DNA of 39,921 nucleotides from Anaerolineae bacterium. Its GTDB lineage: Bacteria; Chloroflexota; Anaerolineae; Aggregatilineales; Phototrophicaceae. The notes below the pieces were generated by a model, which did no database searches, was not told the origin of the DNA, and saw only the letters and a program-made list of their open reading frames with translations. The stretch is taken from assembly GCA_019912965.1 (NCBI GenBank), contig JAIOHM010000219.1, positions 1-39,921 of the forward strand, read 5' to 3'. The translations under genes were made by a program, and so were the position numbers. The stretch's first letter is position 1, and the number at the start of each line of letters is the position of its first letter. Below, piece by piece: positions 24,434-32,134 of this stretch.

Positions 24434-25927
24434 TTGCTTGAAAGCGGGGCACTTTTGAACCAAATTTTCATTGATCCTACACGGTCTGTAGGCGATATTT
24501 CGCGCGATATTTTCGGCGGCTTCACCGAGCATCTTGGGCGTTGTATCTATGGCGGCATTTACGAGCCAACCTCCCCTTTTGCTGATGAAAAAGGGTTGCG
24601 GACAGATGTAATGCAGGCGCTTCGACGGTTGCAAGTACCGCTCATTCGCTATCCGGGCGGCAACTTTGTTTCCGGCTATCGCTGGATGGACGGGGTTGGG
24701 CCAAAAGCGGAACGCCCTGCCCGCGTGGATATGGCCTGGAATGCCATTGATACTAATCACTTTGGCACCAACGAATTCATCGACTTTTGCCGCAAACTCA
24801 ACACCGAGCCTTACATGGTGGTCAACTGCGGTGATGGCGATATGCGCGAAGCCCGCGATTGGGTGGAATACTGCAACGGTACGCAGGATACTGCTTTAGT
24901 TAGATTGCGCCGCCAGCACGGTTATGAAGCCCCACATCAGGTAAAGTACTGGGGCATTGGCAATGAGGTAGATGGACACTGGCAAATTGGCTACAAAACG
25001 CCGGATGAGTATTCCAGGGCTTACCTCGAATTTGCCAAAGTGATGAAGTGGATTGACCCATCCATCAAGTTAATCGCCTCGGCTGCTTCCAATTGGGCAG
25101 GTGGCACGGTTGTCGAACGCACTCAACTGCTAATGGAGCAGGCCAGCAAGTTCATCGATTACCTGTCCATTCACTGGTATGTGGGCAACCCCAAAAACAA
25201 CTTCAATGACTACATGGCGCTCTCCGAACTGATCGAAGAACGATTAGCCGCCTCCGAAGGTCTGATTCGGGCATTGAGTTTGCAACAGGGGATTCGTCCT
25301 ATCCCGATTGCAGTTGACGAATGGAATGTCTGGTATCGGACGCACCCGGAAAATACCAACGACATCAATGGTTTGGAAGAAACTTACAACCTCGAAGATG
25401 CGCTGATGGTTGCCATCCAGTTGAATTCGTTTATTCGTCATGCCAATTCGGTGAAAATGGCGAATATCGCGCAGTTGGTGAATGCCATAGCGCCGATCTT
25501 CACCAGCCCGGAAGGCTTGGTTTTGCAGACGATCTTCTATCCATTTGAAGTCTACAGTCAGACCTGTGGAACAACCGCGCTGGATGTGTTCTGGAAGGGT
25601 GAAACCTTCAACAGCAGCAATTATGGTGATGTGCGGGTGCTGGATGTCTCTGCCACGCTGGACGAACGGCGGAATCGCTTGATGGTGTATGTGGTTAATC
25701 GCAGCCAGAGTGACGCGATGGAAACCACCATATCGCTGGGCAGCGGTTGCCACGCCGAACTGGTGCAGGCCTATGTGGTCAACGGGCCGAACATCAAGGC
25801 CGAAAACACCTTTGCCAATCCAGATCAAGTTGGTGTGTCTGAAGCAAAGTGCCAGACTGAAAAGCAGTCCACTTTTAATTACACCTTTGAACCACATTCC
25901 GTTACGGCACTGTCGTTCGCATTCTAG
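24434..25927 (+). CDS. abfA: GH51 alpha-L-arabinofuranosidase
   Basis: A 497-residue exo-acting alpha-L-arabinofuranosidase of family 51, which releases terminal L-arabinofuranose from arabinan or arabinoxylan fragments in the cytoplasm. The family start 'GDISRDIFGGFTEHLGRCIY' and 'RYPGGNFVSGYRWMDGVGP' are intact. The acid/base is Glu178 in 'GIGNEVDG' and the nucleophile Glu296 in 'AVDEWNVW', almost the numbering of Geobacillus AbfA. The C-terminal beta domain is present. No ATG fits the N-terminus: TTG 24434 gives the longest frame, and TTG 24455 after GCGGGG is an alternative. There is no signal peptide. It has its own promoter and operator-like repeat. Confidence 0.92.
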   Translation: MLESGALLNQIFIDPTRSVGDISRDIFGGFTEHLGRCIYGGIYEPTSPFADEKGLRTDVMQALRRLQVPLIRYPGGNFVSGYRWMDGVGPKAERPARVDMAWNAIDTNHFGTNEFIDFCRKLNTEPYMVVNCGDGDMREARDWVEYCNGTQDTALVRLRRQHGYEAPHQVKYWGIGNEVDGHWQIGYKTPDEYSRAYLEFAKVMKWIDPSIKLIASAASNWAGGTVVERTQLLMEQASKFIDYLSIHWYVGNPKNNFNDYMALSELIEERLAASEGLIRALSLQQGIRPIPIAVDEWNVWYRTHPENTNDINGLEETYNLEDALMVAIQLNSFIRHANSVKMANIAQLVNAIAPIFTSPEGLVLQTIFYPFEVYSQTCGTTALDVFWKGETFNSSNYGDVRVLDVSATLDERRNRLMVYVVNRSQSDAMETTISLGSGCHAELVQAYVVNGPNIKAENTFANPDQVGVSEAKCQTEKQSTFNYTFEPHSVTALSFAF

Positions 25928-26039
25928 TGATGACCCTGCTCTGCCGCGATTCGTTTCAAAATGGGTCGCGGCTTATTTACCCTCTATCACAAAAGAGCTT
26001 ATATGCAGCCCTTATCCGCCCTGGTGGGGACGAGTTATC

Positions 26040-26156
26040 ATGACCACTTATCCTTTGAAAGATCGGGCGGCTTATCATCCGGTGGCGGTGGCGCTGTTGC
26101 ATGATCTGGTTGACCATCTTACATCGGATGCCTGCCAACCCATTTTGAAAGCCTAG
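26040..26156 (+). other. Short unassigned ORF between GH51 and GH27, possible gene remnant
   Basis: A 38-codon ORF (ATG 26040, TAG 26154-26156) encoding 'DRAAYHPVAVALLHDLVDHL' and flanks. The same frame is open upstream through the end of the GH51 gene. It looks protein-like, but no family was recognised and no good ribosome site is present. The 232-bp gap it fills is otherwise featureless. It may be the tail of a deleted gene. Confidence 0.25.
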
Positions 26157-26159
26157 TCT

Positions 26160-27434
26160 ATGAGTATCAACGGGTCATTAGCGCCTACACCGCCAATGGG
26201 GTGGAATAGCTGGGATTGTTTTGGAACCTCGGTGACTGAAATTGAAGTCCATGCCAATGCGCTGTTTATGGCTGAACATTTGCTGTCTTACGGCTGGAAT
26301 TATGTGGTGGTGGATATTCAGTGGTATGAACCGGAGGCGAAAGCGGGCGGTTACCGGGCGTTTGCGCCGCTGGTGATGGATGCATATGGACGACTGCTGC
26401 CGGCTGTCAACCGCTTTCCTTCGAGTAAAGGTGAGCAGGGGTTCAAGCCGCTGGCGGATTTTATCCACAGTCTGGGTTTGAAGTTTGGGATTCATGTGAT
26501 GCGGGGCATTCCTCGACAGGCGGTGGAACGCAATCTGCCGATCTGGAATTCGGATTTTCGCGCTCAGGATATTGCGGATGTGAACAGCCCATGCCCCTGG
26601 AACACGGATATGTTCGGGCTGGATATGAGCAAGCCGGGTGCACAGGATTATTATAATTCCTTGCTGGCACTTTACGCGGAATGGGAAGTCGATTTCATCA
26701 AGGCCGACGATATGCTGTTTCCGTATCACACGGAAGAAATCGCCGGATTTAGTGCTGCCATCAAACACTGTGGGCGGGCGATGGTTTTGAGCCTTTCGCC
26801 GGGGGTTGATCTGACGCTTGACCGCGCGGAACATCTGCAACGGCACTGTGAAATGTGGCGGATTTCACCGGATTTCTGGGATAAATGGGACGATTTACGG
26901 CGACAGTTTGACCTGTGCAAACAATGGTCGGGGCAGAGCGGGGCGGGACATTGGCCGGACGCGGATATGATTCCCATCGGGCACATCAGTATTCGCGGGG
27001 AGCGGGGTGAAGATCGTCATAGTTTACTCACGCGGGATGAACAGGTTACGTTGATGACTTTGTGGGCGATTTTTCGGTCGCCCTTGATGCTGGGCTGTGA
27101 TCTGCCAACGAGCGATACTGAAACGATCAATTTGCTGACTAACCCGGAAGTGCTGGCGGTCAACCAATTCAGCCTCAACAACCGCGAAGCGCTGCGTGAG
27201 GGTAACGGGATTATCTGGGCGGCGGATGTTCCCGACTCGGATGACCAGTACATCGCTTTTTTCAATATCGGGGAAACTGAGACGACGATCACTCTTTCGC
27301 TGGTGGATATGGGATTTGAGCGTGAGTGCCGCGTCCGTGATTTATGGAAACGGGCTGATTTGGGTAGGTTCAGTTCTACGTTTGGCATATCCCTTCAGCC
27401 CCATGCTTCAGCTATCTTCCGGTTCAGCCAATAA
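26160..27434 (+). CDS. GH27 glycosidase, probable beta-L-arabinopyranosidase
   Basis: A 424-residue family 27 hydrolase. 'PPMGWNSWDCFGTSVTEIEV' opens the barrel; nucleophile Asp183 is in 'VDFIKADDM' and the acid/base Asp238 in 'WRISPDFWD'. Most members are alpha-galactosidases with a 'VDDCW'-type pair of Asp residues that hold galactose. Here the second is Ile53 ('VVVDIQWYE'). The same Asp-to-Ile change marks the Streptomyces beta-L-arabinopyranosidase, and arabinan clusters of Geobacillus carry such an enzyme. With two GH51 and a GH127 nearby, arabinopyranosidase is the better prediction. There is no signal peptide. The ribosome site is weak; the next gene follows after 22 bp. Confidence 0.87.
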   Translation: MSINGSLAPTPPMGWNSWDCFGTSVTEIEVHANALFMAEHLLSYGWNYVVVDIQWYEPEAKAGGYRAFAPLVMDAYGRLLPAVNRFPSSKGEQGFKPLADFIHSLGLKFGIHVMRGIPRQAVERNLPIWNSDFRAQDIADVNSPCPWNTDMFGLDMSKPGAQDYYNSLLALYAEWEVDFIKADDMLFPYHTEEIAGFSAAIKHCGRAMVLSLSPGVDLTLDRAEHLQRHCEMWRISPDFWDKWDDLRRQFDLCKQWSGQSGAGHWPDADMIPIGHISIRGERGEDRHSLLTRDEQVTLMTLWAIFRSPLMLGCDLPTSDTETINLLTNPEVLAVNQFSLNNREALREGNGIIWAADVPDSDDQYIAFFNIGETETTITLSLVDMGFERECRVRDLWKRADLGRFSSTFGISLQPHASAIFRFSQ

Positions 27435-27456
27435 TTGCTTATGGAGAAAACAACAC

Positions 27457-28947
27457 ATGATTGAAACGACGCTTATGATTCGAGATGATGCGCCGATTGG
27501 GACGATTTCGCCGCGCCTTTATGGGCATTTTGCCGAGCATTTAGGGCGGTGTTGTTACGACGGATTATGGGTTGGAACGAAAAATGCGGTTGTGCCGACT
27601 TACAACGGCTTTCGTAAGGATGTGGTGGATGCATTGAAAGCCATGCCCGTTCCCCTGCTGCGCTGGCCGGGCGGGTGTTATGCCGATCACTATCACTGGC
27701 GTGACGGAATCGGCACGGCAGAGCAGCGGGCGGTGCGGTTGGGTATGTCTTGTGGGTTGCAGGTGGAGGATGATAACAGCCTCGGTACGCATGAATTTAT
27801 GGCGTTATGCCGACTGCTGGGTGCTGAACCGTATTTAGCCGGGAATATGGGCAGCGGTTCGGTGCAGGAAATGTGTGATTGGGTGGAATACTGCAACACA
27901 CGGGTGAATACCAATCTGGCACGGGAACGGACGGCTAATGGTTCAGCCGAGCCGTTTGATGTGGTGCTGTGGGGTGTGGGCAACGAAAACTGGGGCTGCG
28001 GCGGGAATTATGATGCTGAGTCGTATGCCAGAGAATACCGACGCTATGCGACGATGCTCCGGCATGTTGAGCCGCGCGCGCAATTGGTGGCCTGTGGGCA
28101 TGATGATGCGTGGAATCTGGAATTTCTGAAAACCAATCAGCGGCATCTGGGATTGATGGATCATTTCTCGATTCACCGCTACTGGATTAACGGCGGGACA
28201 GAACTGGATTTCAGCGAAGAGCAGTATTACACCCTGCTGGCTGAGGCTGAAGCGACCGAAGATTTCGTCCGGCGCACGGCGGAATACATCCGCGAATCTT
28301 TGGGGACGAACACCCATAAAGTGGGTATCGCGCTGGATGAGTGGGGCGTCTGGCACCCGGAAGCGCGTTCGTGGGGGCCGGATAACGAACTTCACCGCAG
28401 CCCAATCACTTATGAACAGGCGGGGACGATGCGGGATGCGGTGGCTACGGCTATCGCGCTGGAAGGCTTTCATCATCAATGTGATGTGCTGGCGCTGGCG
28501 AATCTGGCGCAGATTGTTAATGTGCTTCATGCTCCGGTGATGACCGAGGGGGCGGCGATGTGGCTGACGCCGACTTACTACACGTTACAGATGCATACCC
28601 CGCATTTGGGGGCTATGGCTTTAAAGGTTGATGTAACCGAGGGCAGTTCGATGCCAGGACACGTAAATGCGGCGGTGACGGCTACGGCTTCTACAGGCCA
28701 ACATGGGAAAACGGTTACACTGGTCAACCGTCATTTTAGCGAGAGTGCTTCGGTCAGGCTGGCGGCGGGGGCTGTAGGTCAAGTGGTGAACGCAATGCTG
28801 TTGGCATCCGATTCGCCGCGCGCCGTGAACAGCGCACAAGACCCGGATTGTGTAAAGCCGGTTTCGCTGGCGGTGCAGGCGGATGGTGCAGGGCAGTGGC
28901 GGCTTGAGCTTCCGGCGCATTCAATCGCTACGGTTGTTTTTGGCTAA
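27457..28947 (+). CDS. GH51 alpha-L-arabinofuranosidase, second type
   Basis: A 496-residue family 51 enzyme only distantly similar to the first copy. ATG 27457 follows ATGGAG; a longer open frame overlaps the GH27 gene and is rejected. Motifs are 'GTISPRLYGHFAEHLGRCCY', 'RWPGGCYADHYHWRDGIG', acid/base Glu177 in 'GVGNENWGCGG', nucleophile Glu295 in 'ALDEWGVWHPEA', and a C-terminal beta domain. The 'GNENWG' subgroup often acts on arabinoxylan or intracellular arabino-oligosaccharides. There is no signal peptide. It is the last gene of the cassette: 8 bp later the heptamer repeats of the right inverted-repeat region begin. Confidence 0.92.
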   Translation: MIETTLMIRDDAPIGTISPRLYGHFAEHLGRCCYDGLWVGTKNAVVPTYNGFRKDVVDALKAMPVPLLRWPGGCYADHYHWRDGIGTAEQRAVRLGMSCGLQVEDDNSLGTHEFMALCRLLGAEPYLAGNMGSGSVQEMCDWVEYCNTRVNTNLARERTANGSAEPFDVVLWGVGNENWGCGGNYDAESYAREYRRYATMLRHVEPRAQLVACGHDDAWNLEFLKTNQRHLGLMDHFSIHRYWINGGTELDFSEEQYYTLLAEAEATEDFVRRTAEYIRESLGTNTHKVGIALDEWGVWHPEARSWGPDNELHRSPITYEQAGTMRDAVATAIALEGFHHQCDVLALANLAQIVNVLHAPVMTEGAAMWLTPTYYTLQMHTPHLGAMALKVDVTEGSSMPGHVNAAVTATASTGQHGKTVTLVNRHFSESASVRLAAGAVGQVVNAMLLASDSPRAVNSAQDPDCVKPVSLAVQADGAGQWRLELPAHSIATVVFG

Positions 28948-28955
28948 AAGCTTTT

Positions 28956-28986
28956 AGCCTACAGCCTACAGCCCTTAGCCTTCAGC
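28956..28986. repeat. Heptanucleotide tandem repeat (AGCCTAC)
   Basis: Units AGCCTAC, AGCCTAC, AGCCCTT, AGCCTTC, then AGC, starting 8 bp after the second GH51 stop codon. Related units stand at 29062-29091. Confidence 0.75.
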
Positions 28987-29061
28987 AAATGCGGTCAGCA
29001 GTGGCGGCGGCGGCGGCGCGGACACTGGCGGAAGTGGTTTTCGCCGCCAATAAGCCGCATC

Positions 29062-29091
29062 AGCCGTTAGCCTTGAGCCTTCAGCCTTTAG
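29062..29091. repeat. Heptanucleotide tandem repeat (AGCCTTN)
   Basis: Units AGCCGTT, AGCCTTG, AGCCTTC, AGCCTTT, then AG. It lies in the inner, diverged half of the right repeat region. Confidence 0.75.
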
Positions 29092-29184
29092 TCAATACAG
29101 CAGCATTTGTGTCAATTTTATGTCGCAAATGTCGCGAAAAATGTCATAGCTGAGGGGAAATGTCGTCAATGTCGTCAATGTCAT

Positions 29185-29219
29185 TGTCAGTTATCGGTTG
29201 TCAGTTGTCAGTTGTCAGA
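29185..29219. repeat. Heptanucleotide tandem repeat (TGTCAGT)
   Basis: Five units: TGTCAGT, TATCGGT, TGTCAGT, TGTCAGT, TGTCAGA. It is preceded by a 9-bp tandem of ATGTCGTCA type at 29160-29180. Four more heptamer units lie at 29298-29325 inside the core arm. The unit is the complement of the AACTGAC heptamers of the left arm. Confidence 0.75.
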
Positions 29220-29240
29220 AAATAGGGAAGTGGTTTGGGC

Positions 29241-29584
29241 GACAATGTATTGCGGCGATTTGGGATGTGTCTGCTGCTGCAATACTCGCTGAATAGTTGT
29301 CAGTTATCGGTTATCAGTTCACAGTAAAATTCACCTCACGCTCAAGGGATGTTTGTTCCCGTTTGGTTCGCCGCCAAGTAGCGGTTAGCCGTCAGTCATC
29401 AACAAAGACAAAAACGCCTATGTTCAGGATAAAGGATTTTGGGCGGCAAAGGGTGACCATTTGGTAATCCATTTGGTACGTTTTGGGGCGGGTTGGGGCT
29501 AACTTTGCAGGCGAGGGTAAACGGGAAAAGGTTATGCGATGGTTGGTGGATGGTTGGGCCGGTAAACGAAATTCAAACGATGGG
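29241..29584. repeat. Long inverted repeat, right arm (core)
   Basis: Inverted partner of 22529-22860, about 6.4 kb away across the arabinose cassette. Similarity fades at 29584, where the sequence becomes unique again. The adjoining inner part (28950-29240) shares only scattered blocks with the left side, among them TTCAGCAAATGCGG near 28981 and a trinucleotide run (GGC at 29001-29018). The whole stretch 28948-29722 holds no gene; ORFs in it are translated repeats. Confidence 0.9.
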
Positions 29585-29722
29585 ATGGATTAGCAGGTTA
29601 GTCAACTTCACTAAATGGCGGTGAACCGATTTTGGATATAGTGTCGCTGTTGTTTTGTGCAATTCTGCTTAAAATGAGACTGGTGTTTTTTAGACACACT
29701 AGTGAACTGGTTTTATCCAAAT

Positions 29723-31105
29723 ATGGTAAAGCTAAACAAGTCGGAACTGAAAAAGCACCTCATCAGCAGCGTCCAACTCCTCAAAAAAAACCTCACCTAC
29801 ACCGCTTACTGCTATCTGATTTTGGCTGTGCTACTCTTCTTCCATGTTGGCGAAGTGTCATCGAAATATGACCCGACGGAGTCTGAGGCAACGGCTCCCA
29901 TACCTGAACTCAGTTTCCGGGGGCGAAAGCGGGATTTACGACAGGGTTTAATCAAATCGTTTTCAAATCTGGAAAGCAAACATCCGGGGCTTACGGGGGT
30001 GCTGATGCCCTCGATACTGGAAACCCCGATCTCAGACGATGAGCTTTTGGCGTATCGAAATCTGCTCGACCAACTCCAACAAACGACCGGCATATTCTCA
30101 ACGGCTGAGTCATTTTCCCATGCTTATGAATACTGGATTTCGCAATTAGCCGGGATGACCATCAAAAGCGGGGTTTCGTTTTATACGCCGCGTTCCTTAA
30201 CCCACCTGCTGGTCAGCATCATGAAACCCGCTGCGGGGATGTCGATTTATGATCCAACGGCGGGAACGGGCGGGATGCTGATTGCCTGCGCGGAGTATAT
30301 TCGCCAGCAGGGTGAGGGGCTGGACACGACCCATTTCTCCGGGCGCGAAAAATCCCCGGACATCTGGGCCATTTGCAAGATGAATGCTTTCGTCCACCAG
30401 ATGGAAAATGTCAGCATCGAACAAGTGGACAGCCTGCAAAACGGGCAAAACCAGTTCGGTAAATTTGATCTGGTTTTGCAGCATTTGCCGCTTTCACCTG
30501 ATCCTCGCAATAAAGGTCTGACTCGCCGGATGGATGCGGCTTTTCTGTGGCAGGCAGTCGATGTTTTGTCGCCATATGGACGGGCGGCAGTGCTTTCGAC
30601 GGCTGCACTTTTGCGCGAAGATCATGCAGATATCTGGCGGCATATCCTCAACCGGGACTGGCTGGAAGCCGTCATTACCCTGCCGTCGAATCTGCTGCAT
30701 GGCACGAATGCCGCCGCCAGTATTCTGGTGCTCAACAAGCGGAAGCCCGTCGAACATCTTTCACAGGTGCTGTTTATCCAGTTTCCCCCCAGCTATACCA
30801 CACGATCACGGCATTATGAACTCCGCAGCGAGGATATTCAAAGTCTGGTTGAAACGTTTGAACACTGGGGGCGGGGTTCGGATTATGCACGGGTTGTCTC
30901 TGTCAGCCGGATAGAGGAGCAAAATTACAGCCTGAGCATCGAACGCTACCCGGATTTGGGGGAGGCTGCTGAAAGTTTTGATTTAGCTGCTGCCCTGAAT
31001 CGCTATCACACCGCCATCCAAAAGCGAGAAACAGCGGTCGCACAACTGCTGCGAAGCCTTGAGGGATTACAGAAGCTGCCCAAGGATAAAAATTTTCTCA
31101 CATGA
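29723..31105 (+). CDS. HsdM-like type I methylase subunit with lost catalytic motif
   Basis: A 460-residue protein with the layout of a type I modification subunit. An HsdM N-terminal helical domain (about residues 1-110) is followed by an N6-methylase domain. SAM-binding motif I is intact as 'DPTAGTGGML' from residue 177. Motif IV, NPPF/Y in active N6-adenine methylases, reads 'FDLVLQHLPLS' with His254 in the place of Asn and no aromatic residue, so methyl transfer is unlikely. ATG 29723 is preferred to GTG 29702; neither has a good ribosome site. The next gene encodes an HsdS-like protein with a 4-bp overlap. There is no HsdR. The gene begins 139 bp outside the right inverted-repeat arm. 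Confidence 0.8.
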   Translation: MVKLNKSELKKHLISSVQLLKKNLTYTAYCYLILAVLLFFHVGEVSSKYDPTESEATAPIPELSFRGRKRDLRQGLIKSFSNLESKHPGLTGVLMPSILETPISDDELLAYRNLLDQLQQTTGIFSTAESFSHAYEYWISQLAGMTIKSGVSFYTPRSLTHLLVSIMKPAAGMSIYDPTAGTGGMLIACAEYIRQQGEGLDTTHFSGREKSPDIWAICKMNAFVHQMENVSIEQVDSLQNGQNQFGKFDLVLQHLPLSPDPRNKGLTRRMDAAFLWQAVDVLSPYGRAAVLSTAALLREDHADIWRHILNRDWLEAVITLPSNLLHGTNAAASILVLNKRKPVEHLSQVLFIQFPPSYTTRSRHYELRSEDIQSLVETFEHWGRGSDYARVVSVSRIEEQNYSLSIERYPDLGEAAESFDLAAALNRYHTAIQKRETAVAQLLRSLEGLQKLPKDKNFLT

Positions 31106-32073
31106 ATTGGGTGACACTGCGCGATGTGCTGACCATCAATCCCTCCCCGCTCACGGTTGTTGAAGCGGTGGTTTACAAACAGGCTGCACTTAAAGCCTAT
31201 CCGCGCGGTCTGGTTTTAAAAGCCGTGAAAAGGGGTATGGATTTTCCCCGCAGGCAGCAAAAAATCGTCCATCGCGGGCAGTTTGTGATCTCCATCCTGC
31301 ATACGCCCCGGAAACTGTGGGGCATTGTGCCGCCTGAACTGCATCAGGCGGTCATCACCTCGCGGCATCGTATTTTTGATCTTCATCCCGATCTTCATCC
31401 TGACTATTTTGCTGCCTATCTTTCGACACCATCCTTTCAACAGGCGGCTTTCGCGGCGTGCAGCAGTCAGGGCTGGTTGGTTCTGCGCCAGTTTATGAAA
31501 ATCCCAATCCTGCTTTTCTCCCCGGAGGAGCAGCAGCAGATTGCTAACTTATGGCGTTACGGCAATATGGCGCTGGAACAGACGGCGGAGATGTTTTCGA
31601 GCATCGCCGCCATGAAATCCGGGGTGATGCATGATCTGTTCCAACATCCTGACGCGGCATGGGATCGGCGTACACTGGGTGACTATGCTGAAATCGGCCA
31701 GAATCCCGCGCTTAATTATGCGATGTCGCTGCTCCCACCTGACCAACTGACACTGGGGGCTGATCTGGTGTTAAAAGGCGGGGTTGGCATTATGCCTAAC
31801 GGCGAACTGGATCCACTGTTTTTGTACTACTATCTCAAAAGTCAAAAGCAGATGTTATCTGCGGCGCTGCGTGAACTGCCTATCGCGCTGCCGACGCTTT
31901 ATGAACAGCGCAAACTGGCGACGATTATCCAACACCATAATGAAGCGCTTATGCGCCTGCGCGCCGAGCAATCCGCACTGCGAAAACTCATTCAGGGCAT
32001 TATGCATGGTATTTTCAGTGGTACGTTGAATCTGGCGGAGGCGCTGCCGGTTCTCCGAAGTCTTCGGGGATAA
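31102..32073 (+). CDS. HsdS-like specificity subunit
   Basis: A 323-residue protein, shorter than the usual 400 of HsdS, translated from an ATGA overlap with the methylase-like gene. The first half resembles a target-recognition domain ending 'QGWLVLRQFMKIPILLFSPEEQQQIANLW', quoted in part, followed by a helical spacer 'SSIAAMKSGVMHDLFQH'. The second half repeats the pattern in shortened form ('LRELPIALPTLYEQRKLATII', 'LRKLIQGIMHGIFSGTLNL'). Two helical spacers with degenerate recognition domains are the HsdS layout. With no nuclease gene nearby and a partner lacking NPPF, it may bind DNA without restricting it. It ends at a hairpin facing the ammonium transporter. Confidence 0.8.
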   Translation: MNWVTLRDVLTINPSPLTVVEAVVYKQAALKAYPRGLVLKAVKRGMDFPRRQQKIVHRGQFVISILHTPRKLWGIVPPELHQAVITSRHRIFDLHPDLHPDYFAAYLSTPSFQQAAFAACSSQGWLVLRQFMKIPILLFSPEEQQQIANLWRYGNMALEQTAEMFSSIAAMKSGVMHDLFQHPDAAWDRRTLGDYAEIGQNPALNYAMSLLPPDQLTLGADLVLKGGVGIMPNGELDPLFLYYYLKSQKQMLSAALRELPIALPTLYEQRKLATIIQHHNEALMRLRAEQSALRKLIQGIMHGIFSGTLNLAEALPVLRSLRG

Positions 32074-32078
32074 ATACA

Positions 32079-32107
32079 GCAGCGGGAGACTGGTTCGCTC
32101 CCGCTGC
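32079..32107. terminator. Bidirectional terminator hairpin
   Basis: Perfect 10-bp stem GCAGCGGGAG (32079-32088) / CTCCCGCTGC (32098-32107) with a 9-nt loop, between the converging hsdS-like and amt genes. Confidence 0.75.
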
Positions 32108-32134
32108 ACATTCTACTGGATTCAATTCGAGGTT

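Noticed and set aside
29107..29292. A Cys-rich 61-codon ORF with 'QLSVVSCQLS' repeats
   Set aside because: It is a translation of the TGTCAGT heptamers and reads through non-coding repeat DNA.
22529..29584. Reading the inverted repeats as ends of an insertion sequence or integrative element
   Set aside because: No transposase, integrase, att site, tRNA or target-site duplication was found, so only the repeat itself is annotated.
29723..32073. Calling the pair a functional type I restriction-modification or BREX-type defence system
   Set aside because: No HsdR, PglZ, BrxC or other partner lies in the window, and the methylase active-site motif is missing.
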